This document shows positions 36,601 to 46,190 of a stretch of DNA of 64,000 bases, one piece after another. The notes beneath the pieces were generated by a model. It searched no databases. It was not told the origin of the DNA and saw only the letters and a program-made list of their open reading frames with translations. The position numbers and the translations under genes were made by a program. Each line of letters starts with the position of its first letter. Position 1 is the stretch's first letter. Source of the stretch: Xenoacremonium recifei (taxonomy: Eukaryota > Ascomycota > Sordariomycetes > Hypocreales > Nectriaceae); NCBI GenBank assembly GCA_012184525.1, contig WOFQ01000001.1:2108001-2172000 (forward strand), written 5' to 3'.

Positions 36601-39600
36601 TCGAGTCTGCTCGTGACGGCACCTCCATGAGAGCCGTTGCAACAATCGACAATGCAACAATTGACAACGAAAAGCCGAGCGAGGAAATTCTGGAGGCACT
36701 CAAGGCTGGTCTAGATGCCGTTCGTTCTGACATCGAGAAGCTGCGCGACACCAATGAGAGGGTCGTTGCAAACGCCGATGAGGCGCACCATGACGACATC
36801 CTGGATGCTCTCAATGCCGGTCTTGACTCAGTTCGCTCCGATATTGAAGCTCTTCGGGACAGCAGGGACAAAGCCGTTGCCACTGTTGAGCCCGCCCTCG
36901 ACGAGGAGATCCTTGATACTCTCCGGGCCGGCCTCGACTCTGTCCGCTCTGATATCGAGGCTCTTCGCGAGAGCACCCTCGAGAAGGCCGCGGCCCCAAT
37001 GGATGACACCGCTAACAGCGAAATCTTGGATGCCCTCAAGGTTGGCTTGGAGACGTTGCGGTCTGACATCAACGCCCTACGCGATAGCCATGAGAAGGCT
37101 GTCGCTCCTGTTGAGGCCAATGGCAATGAGGCAGTTTTGGAGGCTCTCGAGTCTGGCCTCGAGTCCCTTCGCTCTGAGCTTGGGGCATTCCGTGACAACA
37201 ACAACAACAATGAGCGTGCCTTGACAGTCACCAACGAGAACGAGGCCGGAGAGCGTGGCATGCCGGCCGATGTCTTAAAGCAGGAACACATCAAGAACCT
37301 GGAGGATATCATCGGCGACCTGCGGGCCAAGTTTGAAGGTATGGGCGCCGAAAAGGAGCCCGTCCAGAGAGATGACCTGGGCCGCATGGAGGAGATGCTC
37401 CGGAATATCCGCGATACTGTTGAGGAGATCAGCACCCGCGAGGGCCCTATCGTTGCATCGGCTGTTCCTAGGGAGAAGAAGGAGGATAGTGATGTCAACC
37501 TAGACGACCCTGCGTCCAAAGATGATGTGCAAGCCATCGAAACGATTCTGCGCAACACCAAGGGCCGCCTGGATGACCTTATTGAGGGAGACCAGGCTGT
37601 CCGCAAGGAGCACATCGACAACGTTGAGACTCTTGTGCTGGAGGCTCAGGAATCCATCGGCACTATTACGACCAACGTAGACACGATCAACACCCAAATG
37701 GACACCATCACGACCAAGTTGGATACGATTTCTCTGAAGGAGGATGTTGCCAATTTGGAAGTGCTCATTGGTGAGATCACCCTTGGCCTCGCAGAGATCA
37801 AGGAGCGGGCCGTCAAGGACAGCGAGAACCCGGAAAAGGTGTCTAAGACTGATGTTGAAGCTGTCGAGGCAGTGGTCTTGGAGATGAAGAATGGCCTTGA
37901 TGGGCTGATCGCCAGCACCGACTTTGCTGCCATTGCGAGCAAAGAGGATGTTACGAACCTCGAGACCATCGTCAAGGATTTTGCTGAGAAGCTCGACAGC
38001 ACGGTTGACACTTCCACCAAGGCCATCGAGGTCCGTAACAGCGAGATGACCGGAGTTGGTGAGCGTGTCACTGAGGTCAAGAACTTCCTCGAGGAATTCC
38101 AGGGGACCATCAAGACCAAACTCGAGGAGGGCTCTACGGGTGTTGAGTCTCTTAGCAAACTTCTGGAGACCCTGGGCGAGAAGATCGACAAGAATGAGAA
38201 CGTCGCCGAGGACTTGCAAGACATGTTCGACACCATGAAGAGCGAGTTCGAGGATTCCAAGACCGTGGCTGCTGGTGCCAAGCTCGAATCGGACGAGAAG
38301 CTCCAGGAGGCGACGGAGAACCTCGGAACCAAGATCGACGAGAAGATTGGTGAGCTCATTGCCAAATATGACGAGCTTCAGACAATGCTCGACGAGAAGA
38401 GCCAGGCCAGTGAGGCTCGTGAGATCGAGTCTGAGGCCGCCGTTGTCGGCACCAAGGCGGTTGCCGATGAGCTCAAGCTGCTCATCGACACGCTCGGCAA
38501 CACTGTCACAGACTCGCTCGAAAAGATGGAAGAGGCCTCAATGACCGTCTTCACTAAGGTCGAGGACCTCGTCTCGAAGAACGAGGAGAATCACACCGAG
38601 GACAAGGCCGAACATCAACAGACACGAGACCAAGTTACCCAGGCCCTGTCTGTTGTCGAGGGTCTGAAGGGCGAGATGAGCGACTACCAGCCCAAGATCC
38701 TCGAGGCCGTCAAGGATCTTCTCCTTCTCGTTGGAGAGCACTTCGAGCATTCCAAGTCGTCTACTACCGAGATTCAAGACAAGCTTCTCGAGGCCCAACC
38801 CTCGGAGGCTTTGAGGAACATTCTTCCGCCCGAGAAGTATGACAACACAGAGGTTATTGAGAAGCTTGGCAATCTGGCTGCGGACAAGTATGATGATACC
38901 GAAGTCCGCTCGCGCCTCGACCAGATCATCGAGTCCAAGTATGACGATGCGCAGGTGCGAGAGAAGCTTGACGCTCTTCTTGAGAAGAATTATGACGACA
39001 CCCAAATCCACGAGAAGCTTGATGCCCTTGTTGAGCAGAAGTACGATGATACTGTTGTTCACGAGAAGCTCGACAAGCTGGTGGATCACTCGGCCACTGC
39101 TGAGCAGGCCTTTGCTCGCCTAGATACGCTCGATCAGGTCCACGCTTCAGTCGTCCGGACGGCAGCGGATATCTCTGAGTTCCTCTCTGCTCAGACGCAG
39201 CGCATCACTGACGAGCATGAGGACCGGGAGAAGACCCTTCAGGAGACGGCTCTGTCGGTTGAGCGCAAGCTGGCTGAGAGAGACCACCTCGAGGGCTCAA
39301 TTCTTAGCCTCAAAGACGAGGAAGAGCGGCTTCGTAAGAGCGTCATGAGTCTACGGACTGAGCAAGAGAGCCTGATAAGACAGAAGACTCGGCTCACTGG
39401 TGACGTCTCATCGCTCGAAACGGCCATGCGTCTGCGAAAGGAGGAGCTGTACGAGATGGAGAGCCGGGCAGAGAGCCTGGAGCGACGCATCTTGGAGGGC
39501 GTCATGGATCACTCCAGAGTTCTTCTCATGTCAAAGGCAAACAAGGGTGGCGATGCGATGAGCCGCAAGCGTGTCAAGAAGCCCGTCGAAGAGACTGAAG

Positions 39601-40199
39601 GCAACCTGACGCCTCGCAAACCGGCGGTCAACATTGCACTGTCTAGACGAAGTCTCGTGCCTCCTGCTCAGAATGGCACCGCCAGACGTATTGTGTCGCT
39701 CAGCCAGATCAACAACAATGTTGCATCTGGCGGGTTCAAGCGGAGCCAGAGTGTGCGAACACCCGCGCGTAGTGGAAAAGGGTATCGCAAGAGGAGTTGG
39801 GGCGGTGACCTCGACAACGGCTTCAACGAACATGACAAGGAGAATGTCGACAAGCAAGAAACGGTCGAGGAAGTCGACGAGCCGGACACACAACTGACAC
39901 TTCATCCGAACTCGGCGAGGGCACATGAGATGGACCTCCCTGGCGATGACACGACGGTCTTGAACTCAGCTGTTGACGACGATGGCCAGGAGAGCGACAC
40001 GGACACGCTTCGACGCAGCAGCCGAGGGACAACGGTGATTACGTCCAACAGTACAGACATCTACACCGAATCGGACGGCGACTATAGCGTGTACAGTGAC
40101 GAGGCTAGTGACTTGACGGAGAGTGCTGTCGGCACAGGCAGCTTGGTGAGCATGGATGACGGTGCCGAGGGCAATGAGATGGTGGTCTACGGACACTAG
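33682..40199 (+). CDS. giant repeat-containing coiled-coil protein (2,152 residues)
   Basis: Exons 33682-33782 and 33842-40199 join through a GTGCGT donor and CACAG acceptor, turning LVPM into WDSSDPER across the junction. An in-frame ATG at 33804 would give a shorter form. Residues 1-350 are disordered and Ser/Pro/Asn-rich; most of the rest is Glu/Lys/Leu coiled coil. Three internal repeat families are visible: about five RDEVxxAVxxGL units (35580-35970), eight EILDALxxGLDSVRSDIEAL units (36381-37200) and five exact 17-residue KYDDTxVxEKLDALxE units (38835-39089). A Met/Arg coil (39230-39520) leads to a basic then acidic tail. It looks like a long scaffold or tether. I cannot assign a family; similar proteins are often just labelled chromosome-segregation-like in fungi. 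Confidence 0.85.
35580..35970 (+). repeat. coding repeat family A (about five units)
   Basis: Units begin near 35580, 35661, 35739, 35820 and 35910 and share [RK][DE][DE]xxxAVxxGL. Spacing is about 25-30 codons. They are diverged at the DNA level, so they are old duplications within the coiled-coil gene. Confidence 0.75.
36381..37200 (+). repeat. coding repeat family B (eight units)
   Basis: Eight copies of an EILDALxxGLxxLRSDIxALRD unit start near 36381, 36456, 36549, 36681, 36795, 36903, 37018 and 37126. The later units have a period of 36-38 codons. The helix core is strongly conserved and the linker between units varies. Confidence 0.85.
38835..39089 (+). repeat. coding repeat family C (five exact 51-nt units)
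   Basis: Five units start at 38835, 38886, 38937, 38988 and 39039, an exact 51-nt (17-codon) period. Each opens with KYDD (NYDD or KYDN in two) and carries an EKLDALxE helix. The fixed length suggests recent tandem duplication or strong structural constraint. Confidence 0.9.
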
Positions 40200-40690
40200 G
40201 GAGAGTGGAATGGTTATGATGGACTGTCAGGATTCTTTTGATACGAGACTGTTTTTCGAGCGGGAGTTTGTCTGCGTTTATGAGAGTATGCTTGGGTGTA
40301 TGGACTTCCCTGCGTTGGGGATAGGCTGTGGTTCTCTTCTTTTTGTTGTTCCATTTCCTTTTTAGGACTGTCTATTGTCGTCGAATAAGGATACGAATAT
40401 AAGCGCTTGTCTAAATGCCTGATGACGAAAGTGCAAGTCTGTGTTGGCCCGACTAGGTCGTACACTTTGGGGGCTGAGCCTCCTCACTGCCTGCTGCTTT
40501 CCCCCCGCCAGCTTTCGAATTTTCTCAACAATTCCCTTTGGCACAAGTTCAAAATTTTCTTTCAATCCTGAAGCCTTCCCGACACTCGGTCTCAGATTTC
40601 CACTGTGTCAAGCAACCTAAGGTATGTCAACTCGCCCTTTAACAGGCCAATCACGTCCAATCTGACTCTCCGCTGTAGGTTCCTCTCAAA
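40200..40690. promoter_or_regulatory. promoter and leader of the HET-domain gene
   Basis: This 491 bp holds the 3' UTR of the coiled-coil gene and the leader of the HET gene, including the likely leader intron listed next. No other gene is supported. Confidence 0.5.
40622..40678 (+). other. probable 5' UTR intron of the HET gene
   Basis: A GTATGT donor at 40622 and a CTGTAG acceptor ending at 40678 enclose 57 nt with a CTGAC branch-like motif near 40663, just 12 nt before the ATG. The size and signals match the coding introns of this window. No transcript evidence is available. Confidence 0.6.
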
Positions 40691-42346
40691 ATGTGGTTAA
40701 TCAACGTTGATACTCTGAAGCTGGAGAATTTCTTCGACACCCAAATCCCGAGCTATGCTATCTTGTCTCACACTTGGGAGGAAGAGGAAGTCACCTTTGA
40801 CGAATGGCGCTGGCCCGACGTGGACCGGCTGAGGGAGAAGAAGGGATATCTCAAGGTCATCAATGCCATCCGAAGCATCCCAGCTTGCTGGGCAGGAAAT
40901 CGCAGTGAACGGCTGAAGTATATTTGGGTTGATACCGTTTGTATCGATAAACGCAGCAGCGCTGAGCTATCTGAGGCCATCAACTCTATGTTTCGCTGGT
41001 ACAAGAAGGCTTCCGTCTGCTTTGTCTATCTTTCGGATGTACGACCTGCAAAGTCTCGGACTGGGGCGTTCCTCAACGACTTGGCACGCAGCAGATGGTT
41101 CACTAGAGGCTGGACGCTCCAAGAACTGTTAGCCCCTAGGAACATTGTGTTTCTATCGCAGAATTGGACAGCGCTCCCTGCCCACAACTCACTGATCCCA
41201 GACCTTGGGGAAATTACAAGGATCCCGGAAAGGCTCTTGATGAGAGAAGTGACGATCAAGAATTTCTGTGTCGCCCAGCGAATGTCGTGGGCATCGCGGC
41301 GAAACACTACTAGGTCTGAAGATATGGCCTATTGCTTGATGGGACTGTTCGACGTCAACATGCCCCTGCTATACGGAGAAGGAGGCCGGAAGGCGTTTCG
41401 TAGACTGCAGGCGGAGATCATCAGCAATTCTATCGACCACAGCATCTTGGCCTGGAGTCATGACAACGGAGCCGTTCTAGCTCCATCACCTCAAAGTTTC
41501 CATTGCAGGGAAGAGAATCTCCATCCTTTTTCTGCCTACCAGCCGTCACACTATATGTTGACCAACGCCGGTCTTCAAATAAGTCTTCCCATCTTGAGAC
41601 TGTCCGATCCGGACTACATCATCGCAGTTCTAGACTGCCGCTCAGGTCTTGGCGCTATATCCCTGGGACTGCTGATGCACAGGAGCGAACGAGAGCGTCA
41701 GAACCATGTTCATTGTCTCATCGTCATGCGTGTGGACGTGATTTTCGAAGTCCCCTCAACCATACCAACAGATATGTATATCCATGACCGGGATCTACAT
41801 AGGGACAGCCTCGACCCAGCAAACTCTATTATGCAAATTTTGCGCAATGCCTCAGAAACTAAAGTCGCTTGCTTAGCATTTAACGTGGACGCACCATCTG
41901 ATCAGTGGCTTATGGAACCTTTTGTTCCGAACTATCATGGTGAATGGGAAACTACCGACGACCTTGAACTTCGCACATTTCCACTCTTAAACCTGTTAGA
42001 AACCTCTCTAGGTACTGGAAGAGACATCAGAATAGGCGTCTTTCGCTTGACCAAGGACTTGGGTCCGTGGTTCGCCATTACTTATGAGGAGCAACACCGT
42101 CCCCTTATGGATGTCTACACGGTCTATCTGCTTTCTGAAAGTGAAGTACCAGCCTCGAATTACGAAACTGCTTTAAATCAGGGAATCAAGTTGAGGAAAT
42201 TAACTCAGGGGATCAAGTTCAGTAGAGACCCGAGGTTTGGGAAGTTCAGACCAGAAGAATTTTGTTATTCTATAAACTGGCCGTGGGCTGGGAGAGGGGG
42301 AGAACTCCCACTTATAACCATCTGGAAGCGAGGCTGGCGCCTCTAA
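40691..42346 (+). CDS. HET-domain (heterokaryon incompatibility) protein
   Basis: A single exon encodes 551 residues. Residues about 20-160 form a HET domain with its three blocks: YAILSHTW, the YIWVDTVCIDK to YKKASVCFVYLSDV stretch, and RSRWFTRGWTLQELLAP. The linked downstream motif EDMAYCLMGLFDVNMPLLYG is also present. HET domains are TIR-related; in incompatibility genes they trigger cell death when unlike strains fuse. No NACHT, WD40 or ankyrin region follows: the C-terminal 300 residues are unassigned. The frame is intact. The AT-richer, less biased codon use compared with neighbours suits a fast-evolving accessory gene. A role in allorecognition is inferred from the domain only. Confidence 0.93.
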   Translation: MWLINVDTLKLENFFDTQIPSYAILSHTWEEEEVTFDEWRWPDVDRLREKKGYLKVINAIRSIPACWAGNRSERLKYIWVDTVCIDKRSSAELSEAINSMFRWYKKASVCFVYLSDVRPAKSRTGAFLNDLARSRWFTRGWTLQELLAPRNIVFLSQNWTALPAHNSLIPDLGEITRIPERLLMREVTIKNFCVAQRMSWASRRNTTRSEDMAYCLMGLFDVNMPLLYGEGGRKAFRRLQAEIISNSIDHSILAWSHDNGAVLAPSPQSFHCREENLHPFSAYQPSHYMLTNAGLQISLPILRLSDPDYIIAVLDCRSGLGAISLGLLMHRSERERQNHVHCLIVMRVDVIFEVPSTIPTDMYIHDRDLHRDSLDPANSIMQILRNASETKVACLAFNVDAPSDQWLMEPFVPNYHGEWETTDDLELRTFPLLNLLETSLGTGRDIRIGVFRLTKDLGPWFAITYEEQHRPLMDVYTVYLLSESEVPASNYETALNQGIKLRKLTQGIKFSRDPRFGKFRPEEFCYSINWPWAGRGGELPLITIWKRGWRL

Positions 42347-42795
42347 CCATCATGCTTCATGCACGCTAATTTATGAAGCTTGTTTTGGTAAAGACTTTTG
42401 GGCCTTACAACGGGATCGGGGAAGAATACAGGGGGATTTGATATGCTTTTTGAAATCAGGATTGAATCGAGAATGGGGTATTATGGTCTGTTAGAGGTGA
42501 CACAATGGGAGGCTTTGAGGAGTCATATGAAGAGGTGCGCCCGGAAATTTCATGATTGTACCTTTCAAGAATGGCTATTTTTCAGTTGCAGACACCTGAT
42601 CGATCTAAATCTCGCATCATCAATCTCAAATATGTCCTCCAAAGTCCCGGACATCACACCCGAGGCCGGGTCCGAAGTGGGGCCGCCCTCCCCCCGCATG
42701 GAAAAGCAACAACCCCGCCAAAACACCAAATCCACCAACTTCAACCCTCCATCACCCCCCAAAACGCGTCTCGCGTCATCCCACCACCACCCCCC
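42347..42795. other. intergenic region HET/DAD3
   Basis: About 450 bp, AT-richer on the left, and C-rich near the DAD3 start. Two overlapping frames run through it, but only the frame continuing into DAD3 is meaningful. No separate gene is supported. Confidence 0.5.
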
Positions 42796-43137
42796 ATGGA
42801 CCAAACCACCGCCACGCCCGGCGGGCTCCTCTCGCCGCCCGAGCTCACGCCCCTGGAACAAGAAGTCCTCGACGAGTACGAGCGGCTCGCCGAGAACATG
42901 AACAAGGCACGCACCCCCAGAATTGTGTATGTTGGAGAGTGGTGATGCTAACGCGGAGTGATGAAGCTCGCGACTCTGCTGGAGCATCTTGCGTCGAATC
43001 CGAGTACCGAGATTTTGGATGGGCTGCGCGAGTTGGAGAGGAAGACGAGTTTGGCGTTTACGTTGTTGAAGGCGAGTGTGTATAGCATTGTGTTGCAGCA
43101 GGAGATTGATTGGGGTGATGGATCGACGGCGCAGTGA
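42796..43137 (+). CDS. DAD3: DASH complex subunit Dad3
   Basis: Exons 42796-42906 and 42967-43137 encode 93 residues, the family size. The joined sequence reads LTPLEQEVLDEYERLAENMN, then KLATLLEHLASNPS, then ERKTSLAFTLLKASVYSIVL, a near-continuous match to Dad3. Dad3 is part of the ten-protein DASH/Dam1 ring that couples kinetochores to microtubule ends in fungi. The 60-nt intron begins with GC, not GT (AAG/GCACGC), and ends ATGAAG, with TGCTAAC placed well upstream of the acceptor. Using GT at 42925 instead would leave a 42-nt intron and insert six foreign residues. The same frame is open upstream of 42796, so a longer N-terminus is possible. Confidence 0.9.
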
Positions 43138-43196
43138 GGCGGGGGAGAGTCATGATGTGCTATTATACGAGACGACAATGGGATGGAATGGGATGG

Positions 43197-43202
43197 AATA
43201 AA
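43197..43202 (+). terminator. AATAAA polyadenylation hexamer
   Basis: An AATAAA lies 60 nt after the DAD3 stop. It is a plausible 3'-end signal in the convergent gap to uS5m. Confidence 0.45.
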
Positions 43203-43385
43203 GGCAGGACACGGTTGATGATGATACCCCGAATAAAAACAACGATTATGAGCAAAAGAGCCTTTTCTACCCGTGCACCACCAAATACACACCCAACGAC
43301 TCTAGAAATGTCTCGAATTTCAGGCTTCTTCTTCAATATACATACATACAACTGGTATACAAGCACCACCGCAGTCTCCCCTAAT

Positions 43386-44969
43386 CTAATATACAGCGCC
43401 TCCATAGTACACCTTGCGCACATCCACCAGCTTCTTGCCACGGCCAATGGCAATCTGCTCCGGGTCGGGCTGGCTCGTCAGCGCCTCGTACGCCGCCTTG
43501 ACCGAGTTCATCGGGTTCTTGGAGCGCGGGATGCGCGCTGAGAGGTCGTGGATGCCGGCGGCGCGGCACATCTCGAAGATACGGTGCGGGACGCGGAGAC
43601 CGAAGCCTGAAGAATGGTGTTAGTGGAGTGTTCGTCAGGGGAGTGAGGTTGAGAAAAACGTACCTGGAGGACGGGCGAATAGCTCGACGACCGTCCCTGA
43701 CACCTTGGCATTCACATTGCCATAGATAGTCCGGTTCTCATACCGCCGGATCGGCTTCATATTGCGAATCGCCAGCATCTGCGCCGTCTCCTCCGCCACA
43801 CCAGGCTGCGTCGACTTGGCCATGCCCAGACCCAGACGGCCATTACCATTACCCGCGATGGCCACCACCGATGTGCTGCGCACCTTGCCCAAACGCGTCT
43901 GGTTCGAAACCCATCGCGTCACCAGGCCCTTGGTCACCAACGTGCGGATCTCCTTGAGCTTCATGCCTGTTAGGCGCTTGATGTTCTGGTACTTGCCCGC
44001 GTCGTCCTGGCCCTCGTCCTCGGGATCTACCGTCACGCGGTACAGACCGGCCACGCCGGGGATCTTGCCCAGCTCGACGGCATGTGCTGATGAGGGGGCT
44101 ACGGCTCCATCTCCGAGCACACCCGGCGCCAGATCTAGGGGGTCGTCCTCGACCAGCGCCTGCGAGTCCGGTGGCAGCGCAGCCAATTGCTTCAGCTCAG
44201 CGCGCCACTCGTTGTCGACGGCCTCGTCCAGCATCTTGGCCTGCTCCGTCGTCAAGAAGTCCTTGGCTTCGGCATTACGCGGCACCTTGGCGTCCTCGTC
44301 CACCAAATACCGCTGCAGCAGCTCCGGGTCCTTCTCCAGGTCCTCCAGCTCGGCCTCGGTCAGGTCGATCAGCTCCTCGCCTTTGCTCTCCTTGACGCGG
44401 CGTAGCGCCCGCACCATGGCGCGTGTCAGCGCTTCGGTGGTGCGCTGCTCCATGATCTTGGTCTGCTTGAGGCCCATCTTGTCGGCGAGGGCATTGCTGT
44501 CTGGCCACTTCACTTCGACGGGGCGGCCTTCCACCTCGGGCTTGACATCGTATCGAGGGTCCAGCGTGGCATAGTCTTCGATATAGTCCGGCTTGAAGGG
44601 GTCGTCTCGTAATCGACCTTGCAGAACCAAGTCCTTGGGGTCAATGGCAGCCTCACCAGCCTGCAAAGCCTCGAGCTGCTCTGGGGAGTAGGTGTTCTTG
44701 AGCAGTTCCGTCTGCTCTGGGCTGAGCTCGGGGAACTTCTCGCGCTGGTACTGCTCGAGCTTGGCAGGATTGCTCGTCAGCCCGAGCTTCTCGGCCGTGA
44801 CATTGTGGAATCGGGATTTCCGCTTCGATCGGGGCGCCGAAGTATGGAATTGGCTGGTCGAGGAGGGACAGGCGGCTGTGGCAGATCCAGGGACGATGAT
44901 GCTGGGAGCCGTTCGCGACGAGGCGAGGCACTGGCCCAGAAGGCGCCGAGCCGGGCGTGCGACGCTCAT
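43386..44969 (-). CDS. MRPS5: mitochondrial small-subunit ribosomal protein uS5m
   Basis: Exons 43664-44969 and 43386-43606 join at Gly (RPPG/FGLRVPHR) to give 508 residues. The C-terminal 200 residues are the S5 fold: an RNA-binding N-part (TLVTKGLVTRWVSNQTR, VVAIAGNGNGRLGLGMAKS) and the C-part (GTVVELFARPPGFGLRVPHR, AAGIHDLSARIPRSKNPMN). The N-terminus is a mitochondrial presequence rich in Arg, Ser and Ala. About 250 residues of acidic, helical, mitochondrion-specific extension lie between them, as in fungal uS5m. It belongs to the mitoribosomal small subunit near the decoding site. I chose the ATG of MSVARPARRLLG; the frame upstream of it is open but does not look like protein. Confidence 0.93.
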
Positions 44970-45720
44970 GACCACTGTAGAGTTGCAGGTCCCGTCGCCC
45001 AATCGAGAGAGCGGAAGCGGGAGGGTCAATTCGTCGAGAGGTTGCTTCTGCTTCTCCCTCTCACACGAGCTTCTTCTGTCTCGAGATTTTTTTGGACCCG
45101 GATGAGCGTCGTCCAATTGACCCGGCGCTAGTGCCGGTACGTACCGACACCTGAGGCAGCAAAGGAAGCTGCACGTGCTACAGCACGTGATCAACATTAA
45201 CAATCCGACATGGGCTGGCACATGTCGTCTCTGCCCAATTCCTGCCCCCTTCTATTTGGCAACTTCACAACTTCACTTAACCAAAAACATGTAAAACACC
45301 AAACAGTTAATATCAGTTATATACTATTTATACCCAATCACGTTTCTCCCTTGCATCTATTTATCTCCTCTACGACAGTCCTGAAACGTCTCACTGGAAG
45401 CGCCCTGCCCTTTTCCAGGGGTCCCTGTCTGCTGGTTCCACTCCCTAACGGTCAGACCCTCTTCGCTCACCTGGCCATTGTAACGCCTGGCGTTTCGTCA
45501 CCAGCCGGCGACACGTCCATTTAGCCCAGCCTTTCCAATCTTGCCTCCTTTCTATTCTTCCTCTGCTCGTTGTCCGTTCTTTGATTGTGCTTGCCCGCGG
45601 TGACTGGATCACCCATACCGAATAATACGCTTCTCTTCTGTACATTCTACGCCGTATATCATTACCTAAAGATACCAATCATTCTTTACGAGCAACCACC
45701 AACCACTATCATTTACGAAA
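44970..45720. promoter_or_regulatory. divergent promoter of uS5m and the 73-residue membrane protein
   Basis: A 751 bp gap between divergent starts. A perfect CACGTG palindrome lies within AGCACGTGAT near 45183, and a related GCACGTGCTACAG occurs near 45171. These could be bHLH (Cbf1/USF-type) sites; that is inference. Confidence 0.5.
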
Positions 45721-45942
45721 ATGGGCGAATTCGACTGGTTCAGTAAGATCGGCGCCACCGACCAGGCCGTTGCCGTTCTCAACGATCAACCTATCCTCTT
45801 CACCATCCTCCTGATTGTCCTCGTCGTCCTCATCCTACAGGGCGTGCTGCTCTGGTACATCCACTATGCGACGATGAAGCCCGAGCAACGGAAGAAGAAG
45901 GAAAAGAAGGGCGACAAGAAGAAGCCAGCGGGCAAAAAGTAA
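45721..45942 (+). CDS. small single-pass membrane protein with Lys-rich tail
   Basis: An intact 73-codon frame. Residues 1-24 are polar, 25-47 form one strong membrane helix (ILLIVLVVLILQGVLLW), and 52-73 are almost entirely Lys, Glu, Gly and Pro. The C-tail probably faces the cytosol under the positive-inside rule. A tail this basic could contact the ribosome, RNA or anionic lipid. It does not match the RAMP4/Ysy6 sequence as I know it. I believe it is real because the start follows a long C/T-rich leader, the helix is clean and the frame ends soon after the basic tail. Function unknown. Confidence 0.75.
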   Translation: MGEFDWFSKIGATDQAVAVLNDQPILFTILLIVLVVLILQGVLLWYIHYATMKPEQRKKKEKKGDKKKPAGKK

Positions 45943-46190
45943 TGATGCGATATCTACGAGAGTTGGACAAATACGACATTCGGCGATTCTTTTTGTGATA
46001 TTCGAAGGCATGAAGGTGTATTGTTTAGGTCTTGGAGGGGAGCGACTGGTTGGATGATGATCGAACACTCATTGCACTGATTGCCTCGGTGACTGCAGGC
46101 TGCACCAGGCGTATATACCCCTAATACAAACAAGCGCTTCACTCTCAACATGCCTCTCTTACACGCTGGCGCGTCCAGTCCTCGAATAAG

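Noticed and set aside
36302..37621. Long minus-strand open frame antisense to the coiled-coil gene
   Set aside because: It mirrors repeat-rich coding DNA; the translated protein is Ser/Arg-rich without structure, typical of a shadow frame.
42925..42966. 42-nt GT-AG intron in DAD3
   Set aside because: It is shorter than the other introns here and leaves six residues that break the Dad3 helix.
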